From: Rhizobium sp. Root1334
GTDB taxonomy: Bacteria > Pseudomonadota > Alphaproteobacteria > Rhizobiales > Rhizobiaceae
NCBI RefSeq assembly: GCF_001426665.1
Contig: NZ_LMEY01000027.1
Coordinates: 38,439 to 102,438 of the forward strand
DNA length: 64,000 nucleotides
Direction of reading: 5' to 3'
Below the pieces are notes generated by a model. The model worked only from the letters and a program-made list of their open reading frames with translations. It had not been told where the DNA came from and searched no databases. A program made the position numbers and the translations under genes. This document shows, piece by piece, positions 26,416 to 36,639 of this stretch (position 1 is its first letter; each line of letters opens with the position of its first letter).

Positions 26416-27249
26416 ATGACCGACCGTCCCTCGATAATCGTCACCGGCTGCTCGTCCGGCATCGGTGCCTGGTGCGCCCGCGCGCTCCTGAAGGACGGCT
26501 GGCGGGTCTTTGCCACGGTCCGGAAGGCGGAGGATCTGGCTGCACTCGAAAACGACGGCATCGAAGCCTTCCTGATGGATTATACCAAACCGGACACCAT
26601 ATCCAAACTTGTCGATGACGTGTTTGCCCGCACCGGCGGCAGACTGGATGCCCTGTTCAACAACGGCGCCTATGGCCAGGCGGGTGCCGTCGAGGACTTG
26701 CCGGTGGAGGCGCTGCGGCTGCAGATGGAAACGAATGTCATTGGTTGGCACGACCTGACGCGGCGGGTCATCCCGGCAATGCGGGCACAGGGCCACGGAC
26801 GCATCGTCCAGTGCTCATCCATTCTGGGAATAGTTCCCTATAAGTGGCGCGGCGCGTATAATGCTTCGAAATTCGCCCTGGAAGGCCTGACACTCACCAT
26901 GCGCATGGAGCTTGAAGGCAGCGGTATCGAAGTGAGCCTGATCGAGCCGGGACCGATCACCTCGCGCTTTACCGCCAATGCGCTGATCAATATCGAGCGC
27001 TTCATCGATCTCAAGGGATCGGTTCATGCGGTGGAATACGAAAAGCAGCTGCGGAGGCTGAAGGGCGAGAGTACCCCGGCCAGAGGCAAGCTCGGGCCCG
27101 ATGCGGTGTATACTGTGCTGAAACGCGCATTGACCGCGAAGAGGCCGAAGCCGCATTACATCGTGACGCAGCCGGCCAAACAGGGTGCGCTTTTGAAGAA
27201 ACTGCTGCCGGCCGGGCTGTTCTATCGTTTTATCGGCCGCCTCGGCTGA
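26416..27249 (+). CDS. Short-chain dehydrogenase/reductase
   Basis: 277 residues, classical SDR. Cofactor motif TGCSSGIG (10-17), NNG near 82-84 and the catalytic Ser134/135, Tyr148 and Lys152 (YNASK). The lack of an acidic residue after the second strand (VRKAED) suggests NADP(H). The substrate is unknown. It is followed by three same-strand genes (HIG1-like, adenosyltransferase, rhomboid) with short gaps. Confidence 0.9.
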   Translation: MTDRPSIIVTGCSSGIGAWCARALLKDGWRVFATVRKAEDLAALENDGIEAFLMDYTKPDTISKLVDDVFARTGGRLDALFNNGAYGQAGAVEDLPVEALRLQMETNVIGWHDLTRRVIPAMRAQGHGRIVQCSSILGIVPYKWRGAYNASKFALEGLTLTMRMELEGSGIEVSLIEPGPITSRFTANALINIERFIDLKGSVHAVEYEKQLRRLKGESTPARGKLGPDAVYTVLKRALTAKRPKPHYIVTQPAKQGALLKKLLPAGLFYRFIGRLG

Positions 27250-27272
27250 GCTGAAAGGCAAGGGTAAGTCAC

Positions 27273-27470
27273 ATGCATAGTTTTCTCACAGGTTTGACAC
27301 TGCTCGTCATGGGCCTTGTCGCCATCGTTCTCGTCCGCGGCCTTGTCCATATGGCCAAGGGTGGCGACGGCAATACGTCCAACAAGCTGATGCAGGCCCG
27401 CGTGTTCCTGCAGGCGGTGGCGATCGTCCTGATCATGCTGACCCTGTGGCTCACCGGCGGCGGCCGCTGA
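27273..27470 (+). CDS. HIG1-type twin-transmembrane small protein
   Basis: 65 residues with two helices joined by a short basic loop (RGLVHMAKGGDGNTSNKLMQARVFLQ), the pattern of the bacterial HIG1 (hypoxia-induced gene 1) family, whose mitochondrial relatives associate with respiratory complexes. It ends two bases before the adenosyltransferase start. Confidence 0.85.
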   Translation: MHSFLTGLTLLVMGLVAIVLVRGLVHMAKGGDGNTSNKLMQARVFLQAVAIVLIMLTLWLTGGGR

Positions 27471-27472
27471 GC

Positions 27473-28051
27473 ATGGTCAAACTCAACAAGATCTACACAA
27501 AGACCGGCGACGATGGCACGACGGGGCTGGCCACCGGCCCTCGCCGCCTGAAGAGCGACCTGCGCGTCGAGGCCTATGGCACGATCGACGAGACCAATTC
27601 CTTCATCGGGCTGGCACGCCAGCATACCCAGGAACTTGCCACGCTCGACGCGATGCTGATGCGCATCCAGAACGACCTGTTCGACCTCGGCGCCGACCTG
27701 TCGACGCCTGACACCGGCGAGACGCTGGCCTATGAGCCGCTGCGGATTATCGCAGCGCAAGTGACCCGGCTGGAGACCGAAATCGACGAACTGAACGCCG
27801 ATCTCGATCCGTTGCGCTCGTTCGTCCTGCCCGGCGGCAGCGGTGCCGCAGCCACCTTGCACATCGCCCGCACCGTGGCGCGGCGGGCAGAGCGGCTGAT
27901 GGTTGACCTTGCCCGGATGGACGGCGAGATCGTCAGCAGCGAAGCGCTTGCCTATGTCAACAGGCTCTCGGATTTCTTCTTCGTCGCCGCCCGCTGGACC
28001 AACGGCAAGGGTAAATCGGATGTGCTTTGGGTTCCCGGAAAAAACAGATAA
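27473..28051 (+). CDS. Cob(I)alamin adenosyltransferase, PduO type
   Basis: 192 residues. The N-terminal KIYTKTGDDGTTGLATG phosphate-binding segment and RLKSDLRVEAYGTIDETNS are diagnostic; RTVARRAERLMV and the C-terminal LSDFFFVAARW complete the five-helix bundle. It makes adenosylcobalamin from ATP and reduced cobalamin. Starts two bases after the HIG1-like gene. It complements the cobST genes at 58.7-61.7 kb. Confidence 0.93.
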   Translation: MVKLNKIYTKTGDDGTTGLATGPRRLKSDLRVEAYGTIDETNSFIGLARQHTQELATLDAMLMRIQNDLFDLGADLSTPDTGETLAYEPLRIIAAQVTRLETEIDELNADLDPLRSFVLPGGSGAAATLHIARTVARRAERLMVDLARMDGEIVSSEALAYVNRLSDFFFVAARWTNGKGKSDVLWVPGKNR

Positions 28052-28090
28052 GCTTGACGCTCATCACCGTTTCGAGAGACTGACGCGCCT

Positions 28091-28885
28091 ATGTTCATAC
28101 CGCTGCACGACGCGAATTCCCTCAAGCATATCAAGGTCCAGTATGTCACGATCAGCCTGATCGCCATCAATACGCTCGTCTGGTTGCTGACCGGGCCGCT
28201 GCTGGTACCGGAAGAATTCACCAATGCCGCAACGATGGGCCTTGGTTACATTCCCGCCATCGCCTTCGATTATGCGCATCTGGCGCCCAACCTCGTGCTG
28301 GTTCCCGATGACGTCACCTACCTCACCTACTCCTTCCTGCATGGCGACTTCTGGCATCTGGCCGGCAACATGCTGTTCCTCTGGGTCTTCGGTGACAATG
28401 TCGAGGATGCGCTGGGGCATTTCCGTTTCCTCATCTTCTATCTTCTCTGCGCAGCCGCCGGTGCCCTCACGCACGGTCTGATCAACACGGAATCGCAGGC
28501 GCCACTGATCGGCGCATCAGGCGCCATTTCCGGCGTCGTCGCCGCCTATTTCCTGCTGCATCCGAAAGTGCGCGTCTGGGTGCTGGTGCTGTTCCGCATT
28601 CCCCTGCCCCTGCCCGCCTTTATTCCACTGGCATTCTGGATCGGCCAACAGTTTTTCATGGTGCTCATCGATCCGGAAGGAGACGTTTCGTGGGGCGCGC
28701 ATGTCGGCGGCATCATTGCCGGGTTGATCCTGGTGGTCATTTTGCGACGCCGCGACGTACCGCTGTTCGACCGTACGATCGTCACGCCGCGCGCCGTGCG
28801 GCATGTTGAAGCAGCAACGACGGGGGCGCCACCCGCTGTTGCCGAGACGATCAAGAAGCCCACGCCTTGGGGCAGGCCCACCTGA
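28091..28885 (+). CDS. Rhomboid family intramembrane serine protease
   Basis: 264 residues with six or more helices. The catalytic serine is in GASGAISG (Ser143) and the histidine in WGAHVGG (His204); the HLAGNMLFLWVFG stretch supplies the usual His-x-x-x-Asn. It cleaves membrane proteins within the bilayer. The C-terminal tail is cytoplasmic-looking and Pro/Ala-rich. The last gene of the SDR run. Confidence 0.92.
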   Translation: MFIPLHDANSLKHIKVQYVTISLIAINTLVWLLTGPLLVPEEFTNAATMGLGYIPAIAFDYAHLAPNLVLVPDDVTYLTYSFLHGDFWHLAGNMLFLWVFGDNVEDALGHFRFLIFYLLCAAAGALTHGLINTESQAPLIGASGAISGVVAAYFLLHPKVRVWVLVLFRIPLPLPAFIPLAFWIGQQFFMVLIDPEGDVSWGAHVGGIIAGLILVVILRRRDVPLFDRTIVTPRAVRHVEAATTGAPPAVAETIKKPTPWGRPT

Positions 28886-29007
28886 TCTTAACCCGACAGA
28901 CGCCAAAAGACTGAGGTTATTGATTGAAAACAGCGCATTAGTCGAGCAAGCACAACAGCAAGCCATCGAGGCCCTGCAGAAGATGATTGTATTCTTCCAA
29001 TTAATTA

Positions 29008-29035
29008 TTGACGCGCACGTAAACGTTAGTATTTT
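29008..29035 (+). promoter_or_regulatory. Candidate promoter of etfBA
   Basis: TTGACG (29008-29013) and TATTTT (29030-29035) are 16 bases apart in the 287-base gap before etfB. The rest of this gap (28886-29172) shows no convincing gene. Confidence 0.5.
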
Positions 29036-29172
29036 TCCCATGGCAATCTTGCGGGGGAGCAATGGGCAAAGATTGTAATTGGAGAAAAAACGCGTATCGA
29101 TGTCGCCAACCGACAATCAGGCCGCTGCGTTAAAGCGCATTTTCTCGCAAACGTTTCGTAAGGAAGGACATC

Positions 29173-29922
29173 ATGAAAGTTCTGGTCACCGTCAAGCGTG
29201 TCGTCGATTACAACGTGAAGATCCGGGTGAAGCCGGATGGCACGGGGGTCGAGCTTGCCAACGTCAAGATGTCGATGAACCCATTCGACGAAATCTCGGT
29301 CGAGGAAGCGCTGCGGCTGAAGGAAGCCGGCAAGGTCGAGGAAGTGGTCGTCGTCTCCGTCGGACCGGCCAAGGCCGAGGAAACGTTGCGCACCGCTCTT
29401 GCCATGGGCGCCGACCGGGCAATCCTGGTCGAGACCGACGATGCGGTCGAGCCTTTGGCCGTTGCCAAGATCATCAAGGGCGTGGCGGAAGCCGAACAGC
29501 CCGGCCTGGTCATTGTCGGCAAGCAGGCGATCGATGACGATAGCAACCAGACCGGCCAGATGCTGTCGGCGCTGCTCGGCTGGGCCCAGGGCACCTTTGC
29601 CTCGAAGATTGAACTCGGTGACGGCAAGGCTGCGGTCACCCGCGAAGTCGATGGCGGCCTGCAGACCATCGAGATCAAGCTGCCAGCGGTGGTGACCACC
29701 GACCTGCGCCTGAACGAGCCGCGTTATGCCTCGCTGCCAAACATCATGAAGGCTAAGAAAAAACCGCTCGACAAGAAGAGCCCGGCCGATTTCGGCGTTG
29801 ACACCGCACCGCGTCTGAAAGTTCTGAAGACCGAGGAGCCCTCGGGCCGCAAGGCCGGCATCAAGGTCAAGACGGTTGCCGAGTTGGTTGACAAGCTCAA
29901 GAACGAAGCCGGCGTCCTTTAA
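29173..29922 (+). CDS. etfB: Electron transfer flavoprotein subunit beta
   Basis: 249 residues. Family features: [19 protein letters not shown] start, [16 protein letters not shown], and the ETF-beta signature region around [34 protein letters not shown] sequence. With EtfA it carries electrons from acyl-CoA and other dehydrogenases to ETF-ubiquinone oxidoreductase; the beta subunit binds AMP. AGGAAGG precedes the ATG. etfA follows after 27 bases. Confidence 0.96.
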   Translation: MKVLVTVKRVVDYNVKIRVKPDGTGVELANVKMSMNPFDEISVEEALRLKEAGKVEEVVVVSVGPAKAEETLRTALAMGADRAILVETDDAVEPLAVAKIIKGVAEAEQPGLVIVGKQAIDDDSNQTGQMLSALLGWAQGTFASKIELGDGKAAVTREVDGGLQTIEIKLPAVVTTDLRLNEPRYASLPNIMKAKKKPLDKKSPADFGVDTAPRLKVLKTEEPSGRKAGIKVKTVAELVDKLKNEAGVL

Positions 29923-29949
29923 GACATCCAGAATAAGGAGACTAACATC

Positions 29950-30879
29950 ATGGCCATTCTTCTTCTGGCTGACCACGACAATGCAACGCTTTCCGACCAG
30001 ACCGCCAAGGCGCTGACGGCTGCTGCCAAGATTGGTGGCGACGTGCATGTGCTGGTGGCAGGCTCGGGTGCCAAGGCTGCAGCCGATGCAGCTGCCAAGC
30101 TCACCGGCGTTTCCAAGGTGCTGCTCGCAGACAGCAGCGATCTTGCCAATAATCTGGCCGAACCGCTGGCAGCCCTGATCGTGTCGCTGGCCGGTTCCTA
30201 CGACACCATCATCTCGGCCGCCACCTCGACCGGCAAGAACGTTCTGCCGCGCGTTGCAGCCCTGCTCGACATTGCCCAGATCTCGGAAATCACCGAAGTG
30301 GTTTCGGCCGATACGTTCAAGCGGCCGATCTATGCCGGCAACGCCATCCAGACGGTTCAGTCCGGTGAAGCCAAGAAGGTGATCACAGTGCGCACGGCCT
30401 CGTTTGCCTCGGCAGCCGAAGGCGGCTCGGCATCGGTCGAGACCATCTCGGCCGCCGCCAATCCGGGCCTGTCGACCTTCGTCAAGGACGCCCTGTCCTC
30501 GTCGGACCGTCCGGAACTGACATCGGCCAAGATCATCATTTCCGGCGGCCGCGCACTCGGCTCCTCGGAAAAGTTCCAGGAGGTCATCCTGCCTGTCGCC
30601 GACAAGCTCGGTGCCGCCGTCGGCGCCTCGCGCGCTGCCGTTGACGCCGGTTACGCGCCGAACGACTGGCAGGTCGGCCAGACCGGCAAGGTCGTTGCCC
30701 CGCAGCTCTATATCGCGGTCGGCATCTCCGGCGCCATCCAGCATCTGGCCGGCATGAAGGACTCCAAAGTCATCGTCGCCATCAACAAGGACGAGGAAGC
30801 CCCGATCTTCCAGGTTGCAGACTATGGCCTCGTCGGTGATCTCTTCACCATCCTGCCGGAGCTTGAAAAAGCGCTCTAA
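29950..30879 (+). CDS. etfA: Electron transfer flavoprotein subunit alpha
   Basis: 309 residues. The N-terminal domain is ETF-like; the C-terminal FAD-binding domain has [46 protein letters not shown], the FAD signature of EtfA. It forms the heterodimer with EtfB. AAGGAG precedes the ATG. A terminator follows. Confidence 0.96.
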   Translation: MAILLLADHDNATLSDQTAKALTAAAKIGGDVHVLVAGSGAKAAADAAAKLTGVSKVLLADSSDLANNLAEPLAALIVSLAGSYDTIISAATSTGKNVLPRVAALLDIAQISEITEVVSADTFKRPIYAGNAIQTVQSGEAKKVITVRTASFASAAEGGSASVETISAAANPGLSTFVKDALSSSDRPELTSAKIIISGGRALGSSEKFQEVILPVADKLGAAVGASRAAVDAGYAPNDWQVGQTGKVVAPQLYIAVGISGAIQHLAGMKDSKVIVAINKDEEAPIFQVADYGLVGDLFTILPELEKAL

Positions 30880-30898
30880 GCGTTTCGAGAATACAACC

Positions 30899-30929
30899 AA
30901 CGGCCGCGCAACTCTGCACGGCCGTTTTT
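30899..30929 (+). terminator. Rho-independent terminator of etfBA
   Basis: AACGGCCG (30899-30906) and CGGCCGTT (30919-30926) form an 8-bp stem with a 12-nt loop, followed by TTTTT. Confidence 0.85.
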
Positions 30930-31109
30930 CGTTTTAGAAGCAATGCGTTTCCTTAACTCACAATGACCTCCACCTCGAATAAAGGCTGGAAAATTGGGCG
31001 CGATGCCTTTATCACTGGCATCTAAATACCTCGCCCCAACGGGCGCTTTGCTTTTTGCACGAACGGAAGCGCAATCGCCCTTTCGTATGGATGATGGAAA
31101 ATCGGCTCG

Positions 31110-31982
31110 ATGATCAAGAATGTCGGAATTGTTGGCGCTGGACAAATGGGCTGCGGCATTGCCCAGGTATCGGCTTCGGCCGGCTACAAGGTGCATATCT
31201 ACGACATTTCGGCCGACCGCGTTGAAGCCGGTCTTGCGACCATCAACGGTAACATGGCGCGTCAGGTTTCCTCCGGCAAGCTGACAGACGAGGAGCGCAA
31301 GAAGGCGCTGTCGCTGATCAAGGGCTCGGCCGACCTTAACGATCTGTCGCCGATGGATCTGGTGATCGAAGCTGCAACCGAGGACGAAAGCGTCAAGCGC
31401 AAGATCTACGGCCAGGTCTGTCCGGTGCTGAAAGCCGACGCCATCCTTGCCACCAATACCTCTTCCCTGTCGATTACGCGGCTCGCGTCCGCGACCGACC
31501 GGCCGGAACGCTTCATGGGCATCCACTTCATGAACCCGGTTCCGGTGATGAAGCTGGTCGAACTGGTCCGCGGCATTGCCACCGAGGAAGGCACCTTTGC
31601 CACCGCCAAGGAATTCGTCGCAACGCTCGACAAGACGATCACCGTTGCCGAAGACTTTCCGGCCTTCATCGTCAACCGCATCCTCTTGCCGATGATCAAC
31701 GAGGCAATCTACACGCTCTATGAAGGCGTCGGCAGCGTCGATGCCATCGACACGGCGATGAGGCTCGGCGCCAATCACCCGATGGGACCGTTGCAGCTAG
31801 CCGATTTCATCGGTCTCGACACCTGTCTGTCGATCATGCAGGTGCTGCATGATGGCCTGGCGGATTCCAAGTACCGCCCCTGCCCGCTGCTGGTCAAATA
31901 TGTCGAGGCCGGCTGGCTTGGCCGCAAATCCGGCCGTGGTTTCTACGACTACCGTGGCGAAGTTCCTGTCCCGACACGCTAA
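31110..31982 (+). CDS. 3-hydroxybutyryl-CoA dehydrogenase
   Basis: 290 residues. N-terminal NAD-binding motif VGIVGAGQMGCGIAQ, catalytic-region GIHFMNPVPVMKLVE, and the C-terminal FIVNRILLPMINEA domain with HPMGPLQLADFIGLDT. It oxidises 3-hydroxybutyryl-CoA to acetoacetyl-CoA (PHB/fatty-acid metabolism). It lies after etfBA, which takes electrons from acyl-CoA dehydrogenases of the same pathway, but is separated from it by a terminator, so it has its own promoter. Confidence 0.94.
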   Translation: MIKNVGIVGAGQMGCGIAQVSASAGYKVHIYDISADRVEAGLATINGNMARQVSSGKLTDEERKKALSLIKGSADLNDLSPMDLVIEAATEDESVKRKIYGQVCPVLKADAILATNTSSLSITRLASATDRPERFMGIHFMNPVPVMKLVELVRGIATEEGTFATAKEFVATLDKTITVAEDFPAFIVNRILLPMINEAIYTLYEGVGSVDAIDTAMRLGANHPMGPLQLADFIGLDTCLSIMQVLHDGLADSKYRPCPLLVKYVEAGWLGRKSGRGFYDYRGEVPVPTR

Positions 31983-32071
31983 CCTGCGATCGCCACTAAA
32001 TCAGCAGTAGAACATTCAAGCGATCTTAACCTGTTTCCGTCACGGTCCAGACCTCACAAAAAGGCCGGGCC

Positions 32072-33667
32072 ATGACAGTTCAGCAGAAACTTCGCTTCGC
32101 AGCCTTCATGCTGTGTTTTGCCGGCCTGTTTGTCGGCGTTCTGTATTACGTTCATTCGGCTTTCATCACCTCGTGGAACGAGAAGCAACTGCGCCAGATC
32201 GCCACCGACACGGTGGTGCGCACAGAACTGGCAATCGATTCCGCCACCATGAAAATGAGTGACGTCATCGTCAACCGCAGTACATCCTGCGCAACCGTCG
32301 ATCCGGCGGCGATGACCAAGGCGCTCTACGGCTCCAGCATCATGAAGAACATCCGGCTGGAAACGAAGGATGGCATCTGCTGGAGCCATGATGAAAGGGA
32401 CGAGGCGCTCGAACAGTCGATCACGAACGCAAAGCCCAACCGGACCAACAGTCCCGGCTACTCGCTCTTTTCGCTTGGTTTTCCGGGGTGGGCAGGTCTC
32501 GGCGTTCGCTGGCAGTATGGCGAGCACGAAAATATCGTCGAGGTTCTCGCAACAGGCGGCTTGCTCTTTGGTATCCTGCCACAGGAACTGCGTGAAAGCG
32601 CGCTGATGCAGTTGACCCTTGAAGATGGCTCCTCCTTTGCCACCTATCGCCCCGAGCGCAAGTGGTCCACCGAGAGTGCCGGTCTCGTCACCTTCACTGA
32701 GACGTCCACCAAGTATCCCATCTCCTTGAGCATGAAGATCGATGCCGCCGCGCTGGGCCATTGGAACCAGACGCTATCACCACAGATGATCGCCGCTGCA
32801 GCGGCCTTCGGCCTGGGTTTCGGGTTTCTTGCCGCCCGCGGCATGATGCGCAACACATCCATCCTCGACAACCTCGACCGGGCCTTGTCGAGCGGTCAGA
32901 TCCAACCCTATTTCCAACCGATTTTCGGTCTTGAGGACAGGGAGCTTCTTGGCTTCGAAATGCTGGCGCGCTGGATCAAGCCGGACGGCACGATGATCCC
33001 GCCACTGGCCTTCATTCCGCTTGCCGAAAGCAGCGGCCGGATCGAGCGATTGACCATGGAACTGCTCAGACAAGCGGGAGAGCAGCTTGGCGGGCTTCTC
33101 GAAGTACAAACACAACTCAAGCTGACCTTCAACGTCACGCCTGACCAGTATCTGGCTGATGATTTCGTCACGAACCTGGTCGCCAACACCACCCGCTTCA
33201 ACCTTCCCCACCGTGCGCTTGTGGTCGAGGTAACCGAACGGCAGGCCATTGCCGACAAGAAACGGGCAGCGGTCGTCACCGGCAAACTGAACGATGCGGG
33301 CCTGCGCGTTGCCATCGATGATGCGGGCACGGGTCATAACGGGCTTTCGGCAATCTATGCGCTCGGTGCCAACTACCTGAAGATCGACAAATTCTTCATC
33401 GACGGGGTCACGCTCGATCGGAAATCGTCGGAACTGGTGGAGATGCTGGCCGGGCTCGCAACGAAATTCGGCATGATTGTCGTTGCCGAGGGTATCGAGA
33501 CGGAAGAACAGATCACTGCGCTTCTGCAGCTGGGCATCCGGGAGGGACAGGGATTTGTCTATTCCCGCCCGGTCCCGGCCGCAGCGATCCTCGCGATGGC
33601 GGCGAAGGACATGGCTGCGCCCGGGCCAAGAAAAAAGAGCCGCGTCACTTTCCTCATGAGCGCCTGA
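32072..33667 (+). CDS. EAL-domain protein with CSS-motif sensor
   Basis: 531 residues. N-terminal helix, a periplasmic domain with RSTSCATVD and GICWSHDE (paired cysteines, as in CSS-motif sensors), a second helix near residues 235-256, then an EAL domain (about 265-515). The EAL motif reads EML; the metal and catalytic positions FNVTP, VEVTER, IDDAGTG, LKIDKFFID and VAEGIET are mostly kept, so it may still hydrolyse c-di-GMP. CSS-EAL proteins respond to periplasmic redox, which fits the Dsb/Tlp genes elsewhere in the window. Confidence 0.88.
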   Translation: MTVQQKLRFAAFMLCFAGLFVGVLYYVHSAFITSWNEKQLRQIATDTVVRTELAIDSATMKMSDVIVNRSTSCATVDPAAMTKALYGSSIMKNIRLETKDGICWSHDERDEALEQSITNAKPNRTNSPGYSLFSLGFPGWAGLGVRWQYGEHENIVEVLATGGLLFGILPQELRESALMQLTLEDGSSFATYRPERKWSTESAGLVTFTETSTKYPISLSMKIDAAALGHWNQTLSPQMIAAAAAFGLGFGFLAARGMMRNTSILDNLDRALSSGQIQPYFQPIFGLEDRELLGFEMLARWIKPDGTMIPPLAFIPLAESSGRIERLTMELLRQAGEQLGGLLEVQTQLKLTFNVTPDQYLADDFVTNLVANTTRFNLPHRALVVEVTERQAIADKKRAAVVTGKLNDAGLRVAIDDAGTGHNGLSAIYALGANYLKIDKFFIDGVTLDRKSSELVEMLAGLATKFGMIVVAEGIETEEQITALLQLGIREGQGFVYSRPVPAAAILAMAAKDMAAPGPRKKSRVTFLMSA

Positions 33668-33689
33668 GCGAGCTCTGGCGAGAGCAAGT

Positions 33690-34274
33690 CTATAGCAACC
33701 CCTCCGCCCGCAATGCGCGCTGAACTGCAGGCCGGGCCTCCACATCGGCGACATAGACAAGCAGTCTTTCAGGAACCGGCATCTCGACCATCCGCGCCCA
33801 GCGCAAGGTGACATAGAGCAAGGCATCGGCCACGCTGAACCGGTCTCCCAGCAGATAACGCCCGGCGATCTGTCCGGCAATCAGGATGAAGCGCTCCTCG
33901 ACCATGCCACGCAGCATCGCGACCGCTTCGTCGCCCGGCAGGAAGAAGGAGAAGGCAAACGGCCTCTGCACTTCGGTCGACAGAAACGCCAACGTCTCGA
34001 TCAGCCGGTGCCGCTCCATTCCTCCTGCTCCTTCGTGGCCAGTAGTGTGCTGATCGATCCAATCGAGGATCGCCACGGTTTCCGTCAGCGGCACGCCGTC
34101 TTCGATTTCAAGCAGCGGCACATAGCCCTTCGGATTGACGGCGAGATAGTCTCCCGGACGCTCCAGCGTCCGCGTCATGATGTCGACCTTGACCAGCACC
34201 GGCTCAAACCCGGCTTCAAGAAGGGCGATGTGGCCTGCCAATGCGCTGGTGCCCGGAGAGAAATAGTACTTCAT
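33690..34274 (-). CDS. Glutathione S-transferase family protein
   Basis: 194 residues. N-terminal thioredoxin-like domain (KYYFSPGTSALAGHIALLEAGFEPVLVKVD, NPKGYVPLLE with the cis-Pro, and LTETVAILDWID) and a C-terminal helical domain. Start at 34274 with GAAGGA upstream. Same strand as, and 34 bases after, the SRPBCC gene; the pair is divergent from a GlxA-type regulator that may control it. The substrate is unknown. Confidence 0.88.
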   Translation of the reverse strand: MKYYFSPGTSALAGHIALLEAGFEPVLVKVDIMTRTLERPGDYLAVNPKGYVPLLEIEDGVPLTETVAILDWIDQHTTGHEGAGGMERHRLIETLAFLSTEVQRPFAFSFFLPGDEAVAMLRGMVEERFILIAGQIAGRYLLGDRFSVADALLYVTLRWARMVEMPVPERLLVYVADVEARPAVQRALRAEGLL

Positions 34275-34308
34275 CTCAAAAATCCTTCCATGTTGAACGA
34301 CGCGGGAT

Positions 34309-34776
34309 TCAGGCTGCAGCAGTGCGGCCAAGATAGGCGACCAAGCCTTCGAGCATCGCGCCCCAACCTTCCTTGTGCCCTTCCGGGCTATCCCCATCGA
34401 AATAGAAACCGCTCTCGGTCAGCCTCAGATCCGTACCGTTGGCCGCCGGGGCCAGTTCCAGCAAGACCGTACCGGCGAAAAGCATGCCGTTCTCATGCGA
34501 CACGGTGCTCGAAGAGAGGACGAATTGATCGGTGCGAATGGCATGATAGTGGACCGTGTTGACATACGGCTTCGCGCCAGACGGGCCGAAGGTCAGGACA
34601 TCGGTATGACCAGCGCGAAATTCGAAGACCTGATAGGCCATCTCCCACCCGTCCCCCGGTGCGCTCCAGTCAAGAAGTGCCTCGCGGCTTGACCAGGCAG
34701 CAAAGACCTCTGCCGGTGCCGCGGCAAGAGTGCGTTCAAAAACGATGGTTGCGTGATCGATATGCTGAATTGTCAT
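34309..34776 (-). CDS. SRPBCC family protein (AHSA1-like)
   Basis: 155 residues with the START/Bet v1 fold pattern of Aha1-like proteins: FERTLAAAPAEVFAAWSSREALLDW near the start, GTVLLELAPAANGTDLRLTESGFYFDG, then GHKEGWGAMLEGLVAYL. These bind small hydrophobic ligands. It is first in the pair with the GST gene. Confidence 0.88.
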   Translation of the reverse strand: MTIQHIDHATIVFERTLAAAPAEVFAAWSSREALLDWSAPGDGWEMAYQVFEFRAGHTDVLTFGPSGAKPYVNTVHYHAIRTDQFVLSSSTVSHENGMLFAGTVLLELAPAANGTDLRLTESGFYFDGDSPEGHKEGWGAMLEGLVAYLGRTAAA

Positions 34777-34885
34777 GGGCTTGCTCTCTGTGCGGTGTTG
34801 AATATGCGGGAACCCTAGCTGCTTACAGTGGCGCCCTTTAGTGGCAGGATGGACAAAACCGGGGCATACGTGCCAAATTGCCATC

Positions 34886-35923
34886 ATGTTTCCAAAACAG
34901 TTCACGCCCCCGCCGCTGCGCATCAGTATTCTGGTTTTGCCGGAAACCGCGCCGATGGCCGTCTACGGGCTCTATGAAGTGCTTGGTTCGGTTGGAAAAA
35001 TCTGGCCGCAATTGACCGGCGAGACGGAGAAGGTCCGCGGCATCGTCCCCCGCATCGTTGCAAAGACTGCAGAGCCTTTCCAATCCGTCATCGGCGTTCC
35101 CATCACACCGCAGGCATCAATCAGCGACGACAATGACGCCGATGTGGTAATCGTCTGCGATATCGAGTTGCCGCTGCGAGGTAGCCCTGAGGGCCGATGG
35201 GCGGAGGAAATTGCCTGGGCGCGCGCAGCCCTTGCGAGAGGTGCGCTGGTGTGCTCGACCTGCAGCGGGTCCGTTCTGCTGGCCGAGGCTGGCCTTCTCG
35301 ACGGATGCGACGCCGCTTCGCACTGGAGTGCGGCAGAACTGTTTCGCGACCGCTATACGCGCGTTCGCTTCCGGCCCGACCGTATTCTTTGCGACAGCGG
35401 CCATGAGGGCCGGCTACTCACCGCCGGTGGCGCATCCTCCTGGCAGGACCTGTCGTTGTACTTGATTGGCCGCTATTGCGGATCCGCAGAGGCCATGCGT
35501 GCCGCAAAGATCTTTCTGATCGGCGATCGCAGTGGCGGACAACTACCCTTTGCCGCGATGACGCGTCCGCGCCAGCATGACGATGCCGTGATCGCTGAAA
35601 GCCAGACCTGGATTGCCGATCATTATCCGGAGCCAAACCCGGTGACGAGGATGGTCGCGCAATCGGGTCTTGCCGAACGCACCTTCAAGCGGCGGTTCAC
35701 CAATGCGACCGGCTATACGCCGGTCGACTATGTGCAGGCGATCCGCATCGAGGAAGCCAAGCAGATGCTGGAAACCACCCGTGACAGCATCGACGGCATT
35801 GCCGCCGAGGTCGGCTACGAAGACCCGACGTTCTTCCGCCGCCTGTTCAAGCGGATCACCAGCCTCAGCCCGGCGCAATACCGGCAGCGGTTCCAGACCG
35901 CTGGCATCCGTCAGGGTGCTTGA
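34886..35923 (+). CDS. GlxA-type transcriptional regulator (DJ-1/PfpI + AraC)
   Basis: 345 residues. Residues about 10-190 form a DJ-1/PfpI-like amidotransferase domain ([21 protein letters not shown], with a Cys at the nucleophile elbow); the last 100 are an AraC helix-turn-helix pair ([35 protein letters not shown] and [16 protein letters not shown]). The ATG at 34886 is preferred to GTG 34841. Divergent from the SRPBCC-GST pair, whose promoter lies within 110 bases, so it is a likely regulator of it. Confidence 0.9.
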   Translation: MFPKQFTPPPLRISILVLPETAPMAVYGLYEVLGSVGKIWPQLTGETEKVRGIVPRIVAKTAEPFQSVIGVPITPQASISDDNDADVVIVCDIELPLRGSPEGRWAEEIAWARAALARGALVCSTCSGSVLLAEAGLLDGCDAASHWSAAELFRDRYTRVRFRPDRILCDSGHEGRLLTAGGASSWQDLSLYLIGRYCGSAEAMRAAKIFLIGDRSGGQLPFAAMTRPRQHDDAVIAESQTWIADHYPEPNPVTRMVAQSGLAERTFKRRFTNATGYTPVDYVQAIRIEEAKQMLETTRDSIDGIAAEVGYEDPTFFRRLFKRITSLSPAQYRQRFQTAGIRQGA

Positions 35924-35928
35924 AAGGC

Positions 35929-36609
35929 CTAAACCCCGCCGGCGGCGGCCTTGATCAGCGCCCTGGCATCGTCGCTATCCCATGCGGCCGGCCCGTTCAT
36001 CGACGAGATCAGGCAACCCTTGTCGTCCATCAGCAGCGTGACAGGCAGGCCAAAGGCCAGGCCTTCCTTCTTCAGCGAATTGAAAACGCCCATCGATGCA
36101 TCACGGTAATAGCCGAGGTCATGCACGCCGGTTTCGTTGAGAAATGCCGTCGGCTTCTCATCGTCACCGATATCGATATTGACGGCAACCACCTCGAACT
36201 TGTCGCTCCCCGCAGCCTTTTGCAGCGCATTGAGGGCCGGCATCTCTTCGCGGCAAGGGCCGCACCATGTCGCCCAGAGATTGAGCAGCACGGTCTTGCC
36301 GCCAAAATCGGCAAGCGTCAGATCCTTGCCATCCTTGCCCTTGAAACTGAGGCTGGACATGGAGCGCGGCTCGCTGACCGGCGCCATCGCGGCGACCTGG
36401 CCCTTGAGGAACGGTGTGATGGCCGCAACCTTGCCTTTTGCCGCTTCGCAGATCTTGGCGTCTGCGGTTTCCACCGCCACACCATTGCCAGACCCGCTTT
36501 CCCTGACGTATACCGCTGCCGCACCGGCGATCACGCCTCCAAGGGCAGCGATCATTACCAGTCTGGCAGGAGGAAAGCGTTTCTTCTTGTCGTTTACTTC
36601 ATTTTCCAA
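35929..36609 (-). CDS. tlpA: Membrane-anchored thioredoxin TlpA
   Basis: 226 residues. Uncleaved-looking N-terminal helix ([20 protein letters not shown]), then a periplasmic thioredoxin fold with active site [13 protein letters not shown], the cis-Pro in [10 protein letters not shown], and a second Cys pair (CEAAKGK / CLISSMNG). TlpA reduces periplasmic disulfides, including those needed for cytochrome oxidase copper-centre assembly. Start TTG with GGAG about eleven bases upstream, a weak choice. Divergent from argH. Confidence 0.9.
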   Translation of the reverse strand: MENEVNDKKKRFPPARLVMIAALGGVIAGAAAVYVRESGSGNGVAVETADAKICEAAKGKVAAITPFLKGQVAAMAPVSEPRSMSSLSFKGKDGKDLTLADFGGKTVLLNLWATWCGPCREEMPALNALQKAAGSDKFEVVAVNIDIGDDEKPTAFLNETGVHDLGYYRDASMGVFNSLKKEGLAFGLPVTLLMDDKGCLISSMNGPAAWDSDDARALIKAAAGGV

Positions 36610-36639
36610 AACGGGTCATTCTCCAGGGCGGGCATCTTC

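Noticed and set aside
29026-30900. A 624-codon minus-strand frame opposite etfBA
   Set aside because: It is the antisense shadow of two clearly conserved genes in high-GC DNA.
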